A DNA stretch of 64,000 bases from Grammothele lineata (GCA_002150815.3 NDFF03000120.1:1-64000), one strand, 5' to 3'. Shown: positions 1 to 12,222, counted from the first letter of the stretch. The notes: generated by a model not told the origin, from the letters alone. Numbers and translations are program-made.

Positions 1-20
1 CCCCCCCCCCCCCCCCCCCC
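1..20. repeat. C20 homopolymer at the window edge
   Basis: The first 20 bases are all C, followed by a pyrimidine-rich leader (T and C runs) up to the REI1 start. This could be a real poly-pyrimidine promoter tract, common in basidiomycete 5' regions, or an assembly or contig-edge artefact. The window alone cannot tell these apart. Confidence 0.6.
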
Positions 21-109
21 TTTATTCTTTTCCCTTTTGGACCTCGCTCACCGACATTATCATCGACACTATCACCAGCGGCTCCACCCTCACCCCCGTC
101 ACTATCATC

Positions 110-1653
110 ATGGCGAACGTTCTCGTCGCTCAGCCACAACCCGAGAGCAATCTCTACACTTGCATATCATGTACTATAGCTTTCCTCACCGCGCAGGACC
201 AGAGTGAGTTCTATGCGAACGCTCTTCAGAATACTGTTTTACATCTCTCCAGGGGAGCACTACCGCTCCGATCACCACAGATACAACATGAAGCGACGGG
301 TCGCAGGCTTGCCGCCCGTCAGCGCGGATCTTTTCAACCAGAAAGTCCTGGAGAGGAGGGCGGAGACTGCGCTAATGGCTTCGCCTAAAGGTTCCACCTG
401 TGAGATCTGCAAGTGAGTGTTCATCGCTCCTTAACATACTCGCGCGCCCGTCTGACAAATCCCACAGCAAGAGCTATACTACCGAGAATGCATACAGGTC
501 ACACATCGCCTCCAAAAAGCACAAAGACAACGAGTTGCGTGCGGCTGCTAAGGCCAAAGCCCGCGCCGATGCTCCTGAGGAATCCCCCGCCCCCGAAGCC
601 GGCCCCTCCTCGCCCCCTGCAGCACCGCCCGTGGAGCAGGTTACTGCCCAGATGCAGGGCGTATCTCTGCAGGTCGACGCGGACGCAACCGAAGAGGAGA
701 TCAACCAGACCATCGACGAGAAGATCGCCGCGGCGCGCGCACGACTCGCCCCCACTCAGTGCCTATTTTGCACCGCGCCCCCTGCGGCCAGCCTCGACGA
801 GAACCTGGAGCACATGTCGCGCGCGCACGGCTTCTTCGTGCCTGACGCCGAGTTCCTCGTCGACCTCGTCGGCCTCGTGACGTACCTTGGCGAGAAGACG
901 GCGGTCGGGAACGCGTGCGTGTTCTGCAGCGCCGAGTTCCGCACGCTTGATGCCGTGAGGAAGCACATGCGCGACAAGGGCCACTGCAAGATTGCCTACG
1001 ACACCGATGCGGAGCGTCTGGAGGTCTCGGACTACTATGACTTCGAAGCCTCGTACCCCGATGCAGAGGAGCGCAGGGCACGGAAGGCGGCGCGTGCCGC
1101 ACGGCGGGCGGAGCGTGAGAAGAGGCGGGCGGAGGAGGAAGAGGAGGAAGAGGACGAGGAGTGGGAGGACGATGAAGACGAAGACGGCGAGGTCGACGAA
1201 GTCATCGAAGAGGAAGTTTCAGAGGAAGAAAGCGACGACGAATCCTCGGACGAGGACGAGCTCCTCGACAACCAGGTTACCTACGGCGACTCACAGTACG
1301 AGCTCGTCCTCCCCTCGGGCGCGCGCATCGGCCACCGCACGATGCGCCGCTACTACGCGCAGTCCTTCCCGGGGGCACCGCGCGGCGGCAAGCCTGAGGA
1401 CCCCAACTCGGGCGCGGCGCTCGTCCGCCGGCTCATCGCAGACAAGAACAGTGCGCTCGTACCCGCGCGCGGCGGCTTTGGGGCGTTCGGCGCGGGCACG
1501 CAGGTCGTCAAGGCTCGCAACGCCGGCGAGGCGCGTGAAGCGGGGCGGCACGTCCGCGAGTTCCGCGACCAGCGTCGCCGCGAGGAGTTTAGGACCAAGG
1601 TCGCGTTCATTCACAACAACCAGAAGCACTTCCGCGACCCGAACACGCCTTGA
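110..1653 (+). CDS. REI1: REI1/ZNF622-type cytoplasmic 60S biogenesis factor
   Basis: Zinc-finger protein of the REI1/Reh1/ZNF622 family. In yeast it acts in the cytoplasm late in 60S maturation, helping release and recycle the export factor Arx1-Alb1. The model joins exons 110-203, 253-412 and 468-1653, giving 479 aa. Splicing restores the family signature QREHYRSDHHRYNMKRRVAG after the first CxxC finger (CISC). It then gives a second C2H2 finger (CEICNKSYTTENAYRSHIASKKH region), followed by a pair of C2H2 fingers around CLFC and CVFC. A long acidic Glu/Asp stretch (about residues 240-300) and the conserved basic C-terminus (RFRDQRR-like, ending HNNQKHFRDP) follow. Length matches the family. 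It converges on RAX2, with 400 bp between the stops. Identification is secure; splice sites are inferred from phase and motif continuity. Confidence 0.93.
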
Positions 1654-2053
1654 GGGGCTGTACGAGTCGCGCTCTGTCATGCCTTGTTGTTGTTTGAGTT
1701 GCGTTTGATCGCCCTGTAACATTTTTGCATGCACTGCTGCTTGTATTATGGTTCGTACGTAATGTATCCCATACGACGATGAACACGGAGATCGAACTTG
1801 TAGAAGAGAAAAACTAGGAGTGTCAAATGTGCAGCGTATCAGAGTCTGGTGCAACGTCTGGTGCGAAAGTAACTCAAGGCGAGAGATGGCGGAAAAGATC
1901 TGCGGAACAACGTAAGCGAACGACCTGAAGGTCGATCTTGTCATCATGGGTATTGGGACATAGGAGACGGACCACGGACATAGGGAGACGAGCGATGCGA
2001 CGAAAGCAATCTCAATTACGCAATAACAAACCAAAAATGTTCATAAAAATCGA
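1654..2053. other. Convergent 3' intergenic region between REI1 and RAX2
   Basis: These 400 bp separate two stop codons and should hold both 3' UTRs. I see no coding signal, RNA gene or repeat here. Minus-strand frames that cross it run antisense into REI1 and have no recognisable content. Confidence 0.5.
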
Positions 2054-5000
2054 CTAGTACACATAGGCCGCCGGAACGACGCCTTCTTGGCTGGTACGCG
2101 AGTCTCGTGCATACCACCATCTGTTAAGGAACTGGTCAGCACAATGAATGGGTAGGTGAAGGCGGACGACGTACGCAGCATCTCTATCGTCTAGAATCTC
2201 AAGCTCCTGGCCTGTCCTTAGGGGAAGCTCACCCTCGCCCTTACCGTCGAACGAGTACCGGGCGTAGGCCGGTCGGCTCTGCTCCTCGCCATCGAGCGCA
2301 CCGCCAAGCGCGTCTGAGGGCGTCTCGGCACGAACGTAGTTGCTCGCGTCAGGGCCAGTGAACGGGTCGTCGTGCATCGCCGCAGCGGCGTAGCCTGCCT
2401 CCTTCTCCGAGCTGGGTCCGAAGGCACCCGCGCCGAGGATGGTGGAGCGCGTCGCAGCGTTGATGTGTTCGAGCAGCGACGACGGGCGGTGGGTCGAATC
2501 ATCGTCCGCACCTAGATCGGCAGCGTCGTATGTGTTCACACCCTTGTCATCACGGCGGGCAAAGAGCGTCCAGAGGATCTCAATGAGGGCGAGTAGGAAG
2601 ACGATGCCGGCGGCTATGGCGATCGAGATGAGGATGACGACGCCGGTGGCAAGGAAGTGGCGCTGGTCGAAGCTGAAAGACGCGAAAGAGTGGAACAAGC
2701 CGGCGACGACACCGGGAGTTCCCGATTGCGAGGTGGAGACAATGTACGGGATGAACGTGGCACCATCGAAGAGAGCGGACGATGCGTTCCCAAAGGATGA
2801 GTCCGAGAGAGAACCGGATACCATGAGAACACGATCGGACTGGATCACGCTGTTTCCATCATGGGTGTTCTGAATGGGCACCATCGTCAACTGAGAAACT
2901 TCAGTGGAACTCTCGAGCGTAGAGCCTACAACGCCATTAGTACGTGTGGATTATAGGAAAAACCGGTAACATACCGACTGCACTCCACGAGTTGCCATTC
3001 CAGAACGACAGGAAGGCCGAAGAACCATCCGAAGCGCTACTCATGTTGTCAGTTTCCACGAGAGCTTTGAACGAAGTGCTTTTGCTCACCGCCCAGCAGC
3101 GAAAATACTGCTCGCGTTGTTGTCGTTGATCTCAACAGCAGTAACAGGACCCGGGAGATCGCTCCCATCACCAACGGAATTCCAGGTCTTGTTAGCGAAC
3201 GTGTACGTAGCTACGTTCGCGTTGGTGCTGTCCGCGAGGGCGATAGAGCCAGCGGCGATAACGGCGTCAGACTGAAGAGTACGTCAGCGTGAATCCATAG
3301 ACTCGAAGATAAACACGACTGACCCCTGCGTAGACAACTGCCGACACATCACCAAGAATCCCATTCCCAAGGGCATTCCACGCACGGCTCGTGCTGTCCA
3401 GAGCGCAGATGGCTCGACAAGCCGTGGAGCCCGCCTGAGCGAAAGAACCGGCGACGATAACGGTGTGATCATCGGACGTCGAGGAAGTGATCGACCGGAC
3501 AACAACGGTGGAGGAGCTGTCCTGGAGGGCGTCGATACCCGTCATGTCCCAGCGCTGGTTCGCGAGATCGTACACAGCGAAGCCGCTGCCTCCGATGCCG
3601 TCGACGGAGAACTCGCCGCCCACGTAGAGCGTGTTACCCTTCACGAGGAGAGCCCGCACGGTGCCGTTAGGCTGATTACCTTTCAGCGCCGTAACAGTCT
3701 TGCTGTCTTCGTCGTAGATAGCCACATTCTGGGCGTCCACCCCGCCGGCAGTGTAGGAAAAGTTGCCGCCAATGACGATGACCTCCTTGGAAGTGGTGGT
3801 GTTGGTCCAGAAGGCACCGGCGAGGACAGCAGGTGCTGGCGCTGGAGCAGCGCTAGGAAGGGGAGCCAGGGAGCTACTGGTCGTGGCACGCTTAAAGATG
3901 TTGAGAGAGCTGAGACTAGGGATCCAACCAGTTGGCGACCGACGATGATGTGAACGACGAGTCTTGGTCGCAGATGTAGTGTTGGCCGACGTGGTGGCAT
4001 CGAACGATACGCCAAGAGGGGTGACTTCAGGCTCACCGCCGTCACCGTTCTGGATTGTGACGAAACCGGAAGCGCCGAACTCCAGCGAGGAAGTCACACT
4101 GCCAGCCACGAACTGGGGGTTGCTTGACGTCCCATTTCCGACAAAGGTCATGGAACCGATGAGGAATCCACCATTGTTTACCCACGTGCTACTCTTGATA
4201 TCCCAAACGGCAAATCCGGACGCGTCCTGGCCGGAGGTACTGCTCGAAGACGAGAAGACTTGTGAGAAGTTGCCAGCAACGAGGACTTGGTTGTCCGCGA
4301 GGTCCAAGGAGGTGACCGTGCCGTCAACACCACCGCCAAGGGATGTCCACTTGTTGCCAGAAACGGAATATACGGCAATTGCCTTCAGAGCGCTGTTCGA
4401 GGCGTCCTTAGTGTCGGAGAAAGACCCTCCGACGTACAGGTTGTCCCCGGTGACAGTCAAGGACGTGACCGGGCCATTGAGACCGTTGTTTGACAAGGTA
4501 GCAAGTGCGCCATTCTTGAAAGCCACAATGTTCGACGCTCCCGAAGCGGAACCGTTCGAAAGGGAGAACTCGCCACCGAGGAAAACTTCGCCCGACGCAT
4601 GTTGAGCAGCGGCAGCGATCGAAGACCCGGATGGGGACACTGATGACGACCCGCCAAGCGCGCTGAATAAATCAAACCCAGCGCTGTCGAGGCCCGTAAT
4701 AGCGGACGTGGGGATGGCGCTGCTTGCGCTCACGGTTGTCGTACTGCTGAGAGGCCACTCGAAGAACCCAAAACCGCGGTCGGCGATTGAGGCTGTCGAA
4801 TTGCCGCTTGACGAAGAGTTGGACGTGACGTTGGAGCTGGTGAGGATGAACTGAACGCGATCGGCGACAAGCTCAAACTTCCCGTTCTGGCCACTGCCTA
4901 CAGGGCTGTCTGCAAGTTGCATCTGAACAGTGCTGACAAAGTCTGGGGTTGTCGGGACAATGGGGCCACTGTAAATCAGAGTGCTCTTGTCGGCGGTGTT

Positions 5001-6565
5001 CGTCTGATCAACAGTGGTGACCCAAGGTTGGAGCCCAGGACCCGGGAAGACGGTGACTTTGACGGATGTCCGGAGAGGGCAATCCTGGAAGTTCGAGCAG
5101 CCTGGTACGAGAAGGTTGACTTCATAATCTCCCGACGCGGAGACGTAGGGTCTCCAGGTGAAACTTGGGCCATCGCTGGAATCCGTCCCGACGTCAACGC
5201 TGGAGACAAGGACTGTTTGGACAGTCCCTGCGATGGTAGTGACCGCCTGTTTATCCGTCCACGTGCCGGTATCTGAGGTGTTGGACGCAACGGGCGCGAA
5301 GCACGACTGCAGGTTTTGGTCGGGAACGGCGGACGCAAATGCACCGGACGACAGTAGCTGGAGGATGTGTAGACCGGGGCCGGCACCCTGCCACTCTGAC
5401 AATGTCAACTGGAAGCCGGTGATGTCCACGTCCGACTTGAAGAGGAAGTCTTGGTACAAGATGGTAGGGTCCGTGAGAAGGGGGCAGCTGTCAGAACACG
5501 TCTTGTTCTGATTGTCGGTGGGGTCGACGTATGTAAGAGTCTGGACCGCATTGTCGGGGATAGTAGCAACACTGCAAAAAACTTAGAATCCTACTACAGC
5601 AAACACAGGTATGATTTAATTCACCTGAATGCCGTAGTCCCACGCCCACCCAAGAAGGTGTTTCCAAGACGGATGCCAACCGCTTCCAAGAAGGAGAACT
5701 TCCGTACAGTGATAACCGCCTTGCCACCGTCCGTTCCAAACCAGCTGTTTCCAGCGCCGTCTGCACCGGCTGGACACAGAATGTTCGTGATGTTGTCGAA
5801 ACCAGACTCAGTGGAGGAAGGACCTGCATCGATTTGGGCATCCTGGAGAGGAATAGGTACGAGGGAGGAGGTGAAAGGCGTCGCGCCGGCGGAGAAGGGG
5901 ACGTTGGGGTTATTGGTATTATTCAGGGTGACATTGCCAGTGCCAAAGGACGCAACGAAGGAGCCGGAAAAGAAAAGACTGGACTGAGACGAGTTGGACG
6001 TGATAGACAATACTTCAGCGGATGTGCCAGTCAGCCCGCCGAAAGGAGCAGCGGACCAGGACGATGAGGCGGTATCCCAGACCGCGACGGACGCGCCTGG
6101 GGAGCTGAATTGACCGCCGGCCCACACCCGTTTGTTCGACGCATCGCAAAACAACGCGCGCACAATTCCATTGGGTCCATTCGAGCCAAGGGCGGAAACA
6201 GTGCCTGAGGAATAGGAGGCGACGTTGGTTGCCGACGTGTCTCCGATGGATGTGAAGCTCCCGGCGAAGTAAAAGACATCGTCGATAGCGCACCCGGCGA
6301 GAATGCTACCGCCGGAGTTTGTCGACGCGATTTTGCTGAGGGAGCCATCGTCGGCGCGGGCGAGGAGGGAGGCGGTTGAGGGATCGAAAGTGACGGAAGA
6401 GCCGTTGTTGACGACATCAAGACCCGCGAAGGCACCCGCGACGCCGACCGTGCCCATGCGGTCGAAGTCGACGAGGGGGGTGCTGGCGAAGACGGCATGG
6501 GCGAGGAGGGGCAGAACGGCGAGCGAGGATGTGTGCCGTGTTCGGCGTCGAGACTTGCCCGCCAT
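2054..6565 (-). CDS. RAX2: RAX2-like cortical polarity marker with C-terminal SH3 domain
   Basis: Rax2 proteins are plasma-membrane landmarks for polarity and bud or septum sites. Exons (minus strand): 6565-5625, 5571-3324, 3271-3090, 3036-2975, 2925-2175 and 2120-2054, giving 1416 aa. The N-terminus is a signal peptide (after basic MAGKSRRRTR, a hydrophobic LAVLPLLAHAVFA). A long extracellular part follows, with repeated GGSF/VGGNFS-type propeller motifs and many N-glycosylation sites. A strong transmembrane helix lies near residues 1238-1262 (VVILISIAIAAGIVFLLALI). The last intron is 54 nt and in frame, so it is easily missed. Removing it creates a continuous C-terminal SH3 domain (about residues 1365-1416: ARYSFDGKGEGELPL, EILDDRDAAWWYARD, GVVPAAYV). 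The SH3 would be cytosolic. The RAX2 call is firm; the SH3 depends on that last intron. Confidence 0.9.
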
Positions 6566-7359
6566 GGTGCGGGCGTGCTAGGAGGGGGGTATACTGCACG
6601 TAGCGGTGGAAAGGAAGAAAGCCGTGGGCGCCGTGGCGGGCGTTGTCGACGCGTGGTAGCGACGCGACATCAACAAGTTCATGCTCGAGTCGCGCTTACG
6701 TCAGCACGTTCCCTCTTCTGGCACCTCCGTTTGTTGCCATCCGTCGGACGCACCAGGCATCGATATCATGCTGTACAGGTTCCAGCACGACTTCAACATC
6801 GCATCTACAGTCGTCTTCATTCATCACTTGAACCTTCCAACCTCAGGATCTACTCCCGTACAAACCTGACGTCCTCAGGCCGTCACGTTTGATTGACACG
6901 AAGAGCTTCACTGCGCGTGAACTACTAGTCCATTACGCGGAACATCCGCGGCTACTTCACGTCTTGAGAGCATAGGTACCGTGACCAGATGCAGTGCTAC
7001 GCCACCCCCACATTTACGCAAAGCTAGGTATGTAGCCTTGCTATTTTCTATCCATATGCGATACTCGGCGTGCGTCTGACCCGCCCAGGTCTGTTCCAGG
7101 TTCAGACGGATGTCACAGGACACACTACCGTGGGATCGGCCGCCGCTTCCCCTGTCCCACAATGAATAAGCTAGGCGTTCTCTTGACCCACGACATACAC
7201 GCCGGCGGCGGGCGAAGATATCCTATGCTACGCGCCGCTGCAGGCTCGCGCCGCTGCGGCCGCCGTCTTAGCTCTATAAAGCGAGCTCCAAGAGCCCAAC
7301 CTTGAACATCGTCGAATCCGCTACCACTTGCTTCGCACGCCTCACCAACACCTGTCACC
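6566..7359. promoter_or_regulatory. Divergent promoter region of RAX2 and the dioxygenase
   Basis: These 794 bp lie between two divergent start codons and probably hold both promoters. A TATAAA at 7276-7281 sits on the dioxygenase side. I see no gene; short frames here lack codon structure or family motifs. Confidence 0.5.
7276..7281 (+). promoter_or_regulatory. TATA box of the dioxygenase gene
   Basis: TATAAA lies 79 bp upstream of the dioxygenase ATG (7360), preceded by GC-rich sequence. The position suits a short 5' UTR. Such a clean TATA box is typical of inducible rather than housekeeping fungal genes, which fits a catabolic enzyme. Confidence 0.5.
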
Positions 7360-8725
7360 ATGGCCTCTGAACAGCAGATGAAAAATCCCCTCCTAGTCGG
7401 ACGTGCTATCCGCGCTCAGCTGGAGCACGAAGTTCCCAAGGATTTACCGCTTGAGCGGGACTTCCGCGAAGACTCGAATTATACTATTACGGACCAGTAC
7501 GTACCTGGATTCTCCTCGTCTCTGGCATCTTCACTCAATACCCTTGTAGCGTCCAGGAGCTACACAAGACCCTCTGCAAGGACCCCCGGACACTCGAGCT
7601 CATTACCTCCCTGATCTCGCACCTGCACGCCTTCGCGCGGGAGACTCAGCTTACTCACGAGGAGTGGACAAAAGCGGTGAAGTTCCTAACTCGCGCAGGG
7701 AAGGAGAGCACGGAGTACAAAAACGAGTTCGTGCTGCTGAGTGACTGCATGGGACTCAGTGCTCTTGTCGATGAGATCAATCATCCCAAACCTCCGGTAT
7801 GCAGAGTGACGCAGCAGCCTAGGTTCTTTTGTCTGACGAGTAGACAGGGCTGCACGGACGGCTGTGAGCCTGGTCCGTTCTACACCGAAGACGCCCCCGT
7901 TGTTCCCTCTGGTTCTTCTCTCGCCAAATCCAGTACACAAGGAGAATCTATGTACTTCTCTGGTACCGTGAAGAACTTGGCAGGCGAAGCGGTGAAAGAT
8001 GCGACGGTGGACATAGTACGTGCTCTCTGCCCTCCTTGTGACATGCGTTCACATTCGTGCCAGTGGCAAGCCGATGGAGACGGCGTGTATGACATCCAGT
8101 ACCCCGATCGCGAGGAGCCAAATGACCGTGGCAAAATTCTCGCGAATCCTGACGGGACGTTCAGCTACCGCGGCATCCTGCCAACAGCATATCCCATTGT
8201 CAGTCTCGGTGGCCTGATGATGTCTGCCTAACTGACCACTTCCTTGCCAGCCGAGCGACGGACCTATCGGCGATTTGCTGCATGTTCTAGGTACGGGAGT
8301 CTCAGATGGGCTGAATGTGCTACTTCATTACTCACATCCCATCCTCACCATCAGGTCGCCATCCCCATCGTGCTTCGCACATCCACTTCACTGTCAAAGC
8401 TCCTGGCTACGATGAGTTCGTCTCTCCCATCTTACGTCTCACCATACCTACAACGGTGATTTTCCCGTCTTCCCTTAGATTGACTTCGGCGCTCTACCCT
8501 TCGCATTCCCCCTTCCTCGGTACTGACCCGGTCTTCGCGACAAAGAAGTCGCTCATCTGTCAGCTCACAGAAGAGCGTGACCCCGCCCGCTGGGCAGAGA
8601 TGGGCTTCAAGCAGGGTGAGGTGAATGGCGGACGCGTCTGGGTGTGGAAGTACGACTTCGTCATCGCGACCGTCGAGCAAGTCGAAGAGCTCAAGAAGGC
8701 TAGGGCGGTCAAATACAAGTTGTGA
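7360..8725 (+). CDS. Intradiol ring-cleavage dioxygenase (catechol/hydroxyquinol 1,2-dioxygenase type)
   Basis: Non-heme Fe(III) enzyme that opens catecholic rings between the two hydroxyls. In white- and brown-rot fungi such enzymes cleave hydroxyquinol or catechol made from lignin-derived aromatics. Exons: 7360-7496, 7550-7796, 7848-8015, 8064-8198, 8251-8290, 8355-8415 and 8479-8725, giving 344 aa. The iron ligands are all present: Tyr193 (DGVYD), Tyr227 (PTAYPIPSDGP), and His251 and His253 (GRHPHRASHIHF). The N-terminal helical dimerisation domain (exons 1-2) is of the 1,2-dioxygenase rather than the protocatechuate type. The sixth intron (8416-8478) is 63 nt and in frame; removing it gives YDELTSALYP...TDPVFATKKSL, as the family expects. 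There is no signal peptide, so it is probably cytosolic. Substrate (catechol versus hydroxyquinol) cannot be read from sequence alone. Confidence 0.9.
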
Positions 8726-9209
8726 AGGAACCATGGGCCGATGCATAGAAGTATGATAGGACCCGGCAGTAACTTCTCGTCGTCCGTGGCTGTTAGATAT
8801 CCGGAGCATAGTACTCGAGAATCTACTGTAAATATACTGTATTATATATATGCAGCTGTCCTCAACTGACACTGCTACTACACACTGGTGGCCATCATTG
8901 TCTATCCTGTTGAGACCCTTTTATCCAAAGTAGTAACAGGTATGACTAGGATCCAACTTGTTATCTAGGTGGTCGTACCGATACCAGTCGCCGGATTGGT
9001 ATCTTGAACGCCAAACCTGATCGCCATCGATCCTTCTTATCTTTCGCTACCGGCGTGGACAATTAACACAGTTCAAAGACCGTCGGACCCCGGTGACCTC
9101 CACAGATGACAGGGGCAGTCTCGCCGCGCCAGGTCCTCCCTCTCTTCTGACCGCCGTCGGCGTTGTTGCAGGGTGCGAGGTACTCAAGTGACCCGCCGAC
9201 ATTGTCGAA
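8726..9209. other. Intergenic region upstream of the NiCoT gene
   Basis: These 484 bp hold the dioxygenase 3' UTR and the NiCoT promoter. I see no additional gene, repeat or clear regulatory motif. Confidence 0.5.
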
Positions 9210-11292
9210 ATGGTTCAGCCAATCAGCGGCGTCTCCGAGCCGCCCGTCCGCCGGAGGATCCGAGCGCTACGTTTGCCTCGCCTGACACTCTTCGGACGAT
9301 CCGCCCTCCTCATCGCAGTAGAGCTGGTTGCAAATGCCGTCTGTTGGGTTGTCTGCGCGGTGCTCTTCGCGCGAAGACCCGAGACGCGCTCAATATTGTC
9401 CCTTGCACTTTTAGCATGGGTAAGTGTGTCCTCGCTGAAAAGTTTACCAGGAATAGCTTGAATTGCTCATGGAATCTCATGTACATCGTAGACGATTGGA
9501 TTGAGGCATGGTATGTCATGAGCTTCATGGTTTTGTCGACGGCGAAAGCTTTTGCGCGTTGTATCTTGTGCATTTATGCGGTATTGATGCTCTCTTCCAA
9601 GCACTCGATGCGGATCACATTAGGTGGGTTCAACTTTACCTTGCTCTCACTGAATGGGACGTCTGAGGACCTGCTGTGATAGTGCGATTGACAATGCCAC
9701 CCGGAGCTTGATCAACATGGGCCAGCTTCCGGTGACATGCGGCCTCTTTTTCTCGCTTGGGCACAGCACAATTGTGATCGTAGTGGTGAGTGGTTAACAC
9801 GAAATTCGCTCCCTCGTCCGACGAATTCAGCCTATATAATGGGATTACTATCGACAGAATGTGGCTATCGCGATCAGCACTGACGTGTACGACCACCTCG
9901 AAGGCGTCGGGCAAGTCGGTGGCATCGTTGGTACGTTTACCCTATGATTCTGCATCACTCTAGTTCTCACACGAGTCGTTACAGGCGCGGCGGTCAGCGC
10001 GTCCTTCCTATTCGTCGTAGGCCTCGCGAATTCCATTATCCTCTTCAGGATTATCCAAAAGCGTCGTCGGGTGCGTATTAGCAACATTTATGTCGCCTTC
10101 CGTAGTTCGCGTCCTTCCCTAACATGTTCATTTCTCGCTTACAGATCAAGAAGCGACGCACCCAACGAATCGCACGAGGAGAGACAGTGCAGGACGAAGT
10201 CGATCTCGACGTGGAAGACGACGGATCACACAAGGGGACGCTCATGATGAGGATCATTGGGCCTATCGTCACCTTCGTCGACCGTCCGTGGAAGATGTAC
10301 CCGGTCGGGGTGCTCTTCGGATTCGGTGAGGTCGCCGCTACTGCATCACGGCTTCACGGACTTACACCTTCGTCACCAGGCTTCGACACCGCGTCGTCCA
10401 TCGCGTTGCTTGCCATCTCTGCGGCGGCCAAGCGCGGCCCCAACGGCGAGCGGATCAGCCCTGGAGAGATCGTCATCCTCCCAGTACGTCCCTCATCTCT
10501 TACAGGCTGGACTTGGACTGGACTGGTGGAAGCTCACGTCGAACCCGTTACAGCTCCTGTTCACGGTCGGGATGACGCTTATCGACTCACTCGACTCGAT
10601 CGTCATGCTTTATTCGTATGCGGGCTTCCCTGAGCGGTCCTTCGCCTTCTTCGAACGCGGATTGGCCGGCCCCAAGTCACTCCTTCCCCAAGCCACACAG
10701 GAGGGCGACTCTAACGTACCCGCGGAAGTCCGTAGCTACCCGGTTGCTCCTCTCGCATCAGAGGGGCCTATGGCTGGAAAGGTACACGACCCGGATGCGC
10801 AAGCACAGGCGTGCGTCGTTGCTGCACCGGGAGACGAGCCTAATCAAGGAAGGACGCTCCGCGTGAAGAACAACACGATGTCTGACCTCAGCATCCTGCT
10901 CACAGTCATGAGTATCCTGGTGGCTTTCAGGTATGGGAACAAGCATTATTTCATAGCGAGTATTTCGCTAAACTGCCCTTACGGATTAGCATCTCGCTCA
11001 TTACAACCATGGGCCTCATCGGGGACAACTGCAAGTCGTGTCAAGAAGCGGCCGAGGCGGAGGATGGAGGCGGGCTTGCGGGTAGTTGGTGGAGGGCATG
11101 GGCCAAGGTACGCGACAATTCTCTTAGTAGACCGGTCCATATCCAAAATTTAACTCCTCGCAGGCTAACGATAACAGCGGGTATATCGGTGCTGCGATTG
11201 TTGGGTCCTTCGTCTTCGTCGTCACGAGCTGGTACAGCGTCCAGTACTTGTGCCGGAAGTGCAAGGGGAGAAGAGAAAGTATAGCTTCTTGA
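9210..11292 (+). CDS. NiCoT-family high-affinity nickel/cobalt permease
   Basis: Multi-pass membrane permease importing Ni2+ (for example for urease) or Co2+. Exons: 9210-9419, 9492-9510, 9602-9623, 9683-9785, 9858-9930, 9985-10070, 10145-10325, 10380-10483, 10554-10930, 10990-11107 and 11164-11292, giving 473 aa. Two successive micro-exons of 19 and 22 nt encode the diagnostic HX4DH signature. Splicing them gives TIGLRHALDADHISAIDNATR, with His76, Asp81 and His82. Other family motifs are LGHSTIVIVV and GFDTASSIALLA, in TM segments 3 and 5 by family analogy, and GMTLIDSLDSIVMLYSYA. A charged cytosolic loop (about residues 172-215) and a Cys-containing C-terminal tail (YLCRKCKGRR) follow. Its stop faces the complex I gene, 263 bp away. 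The model is strongly supported because every junction restores conserved sequence. Confidence 0.92.
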
Positions 11293-11555
11293 GGAGTACC
11301 AGGAGGCCAAAAGAAGGGATCAGAAGCCACGTACAATGTATCATCGTTGAATCATCACACAGAATTCACAGTTCTGGTCATGGCGCATGAGCTCACGATC
11401 GTTCGGGAAGTCAAACGTGCCGGTCGAAGCCAGACGGGCTACGTTACCATCTCAAGCCCTCCACCCATGTCATCACGAACATGCAAAGACGATGACAGGC
11501 ATCAAAGACTCTCGAATGGGAGATACTGCGCACGGACGAGGTTCTATTGGAGATA

Positions 11556-12222
11556 CTAATCCCGCTTTACAACGACATCGTCTGCGCTCAACTTCACACC
11601 CACGGGGTGTGAATGAGGAGAGTACTGCTCGAAGCGCCTTGATAAACGCGAGAAAAGTGCGCTAGTCAGGACGCGTCTAACGCATATAATGGCTAGTACG
11701 CACTGAGGGAAGCGGTAGCGGTGGACGACCGGGGGCTTCGCCTCTGCCACGAGCAGCGTCTCGTCCGAGCCCTGCGCAGACTTGAGCAGGTGACTGAAGC
11801 TGATACTCGACCAGAGCTCCTTGGGAGCCATGATGGAGGAGATATACTTCGCGATGGGGTTCTCGTCTCCAGGAGTGGGGGCAAACTTGTAGAACGCGAC
11901 GACGCCGACGCCGGCGAGGACTGCTCTGCGCCAGAAGGACGTGTTGAACGCTAGTTGGTAGAAGAGACCACACCGTTCAGCAAGCGTGTTTCCGTCGGAA
12001 ATAGGTAGCAGGCGCACCTTCCGGCTCGTACACGTTCGTATCCTCGTACCCTCCGTGGTGGTGATCGTCGTGCTCATCGTGAGCGTGCGAAGAAGCTGCC
12101 CTGCTCTGGAGGAGAGAGGTGGTGGCCCGTTGGGAGGGCCGGACGAGGGCGCCGGCCGCCCTGGCGAGAGACATGTCGGGGATGGGGATGAGGAGGATGT
12201 CGGTGACGGTGAGCGCGGCCAC
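11556..12222 (-). CDS. Mitochondrial complex I accessory subunit (17.8-kDa/ESSS-like)
   Basis: Small single-pass inner-membrane accessory subunit of NADH:ubiquinone oxidoreductase, resembling the fungal 17.8-kDa subunit. Exons (minus): 12222-12018, 11950-11704 and 11637-11556, giving 177 aa (about 19 kDa), close to that family. The N-terminus is Ala/Arg/Ser-rich, as for a mitochondrial presequence, then His/Asp-rich. The motif YEPEAFNTSFWRRAVLAG leads into a short hydrophobic helix (VLAGVGVVAFYKFAPTP). The C-terminal part has AQGSDETLLVAEAKPPV followed by YRFPQRFEQYSPHSHPVG, the segment I recognise from the fungal subunit. Assignment rests on recalled family resemblance, so the subunit name is moderately certain. 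It could also be an uncharacterised mitochondrial membrane protein. Confidence 0.75.

Noticed and set aside
1291..2034. 247-codon minus-strand frame antisense to REI1
   Set aside because: Overlaps the conserved REI1 exon and has no recognisable sequence.
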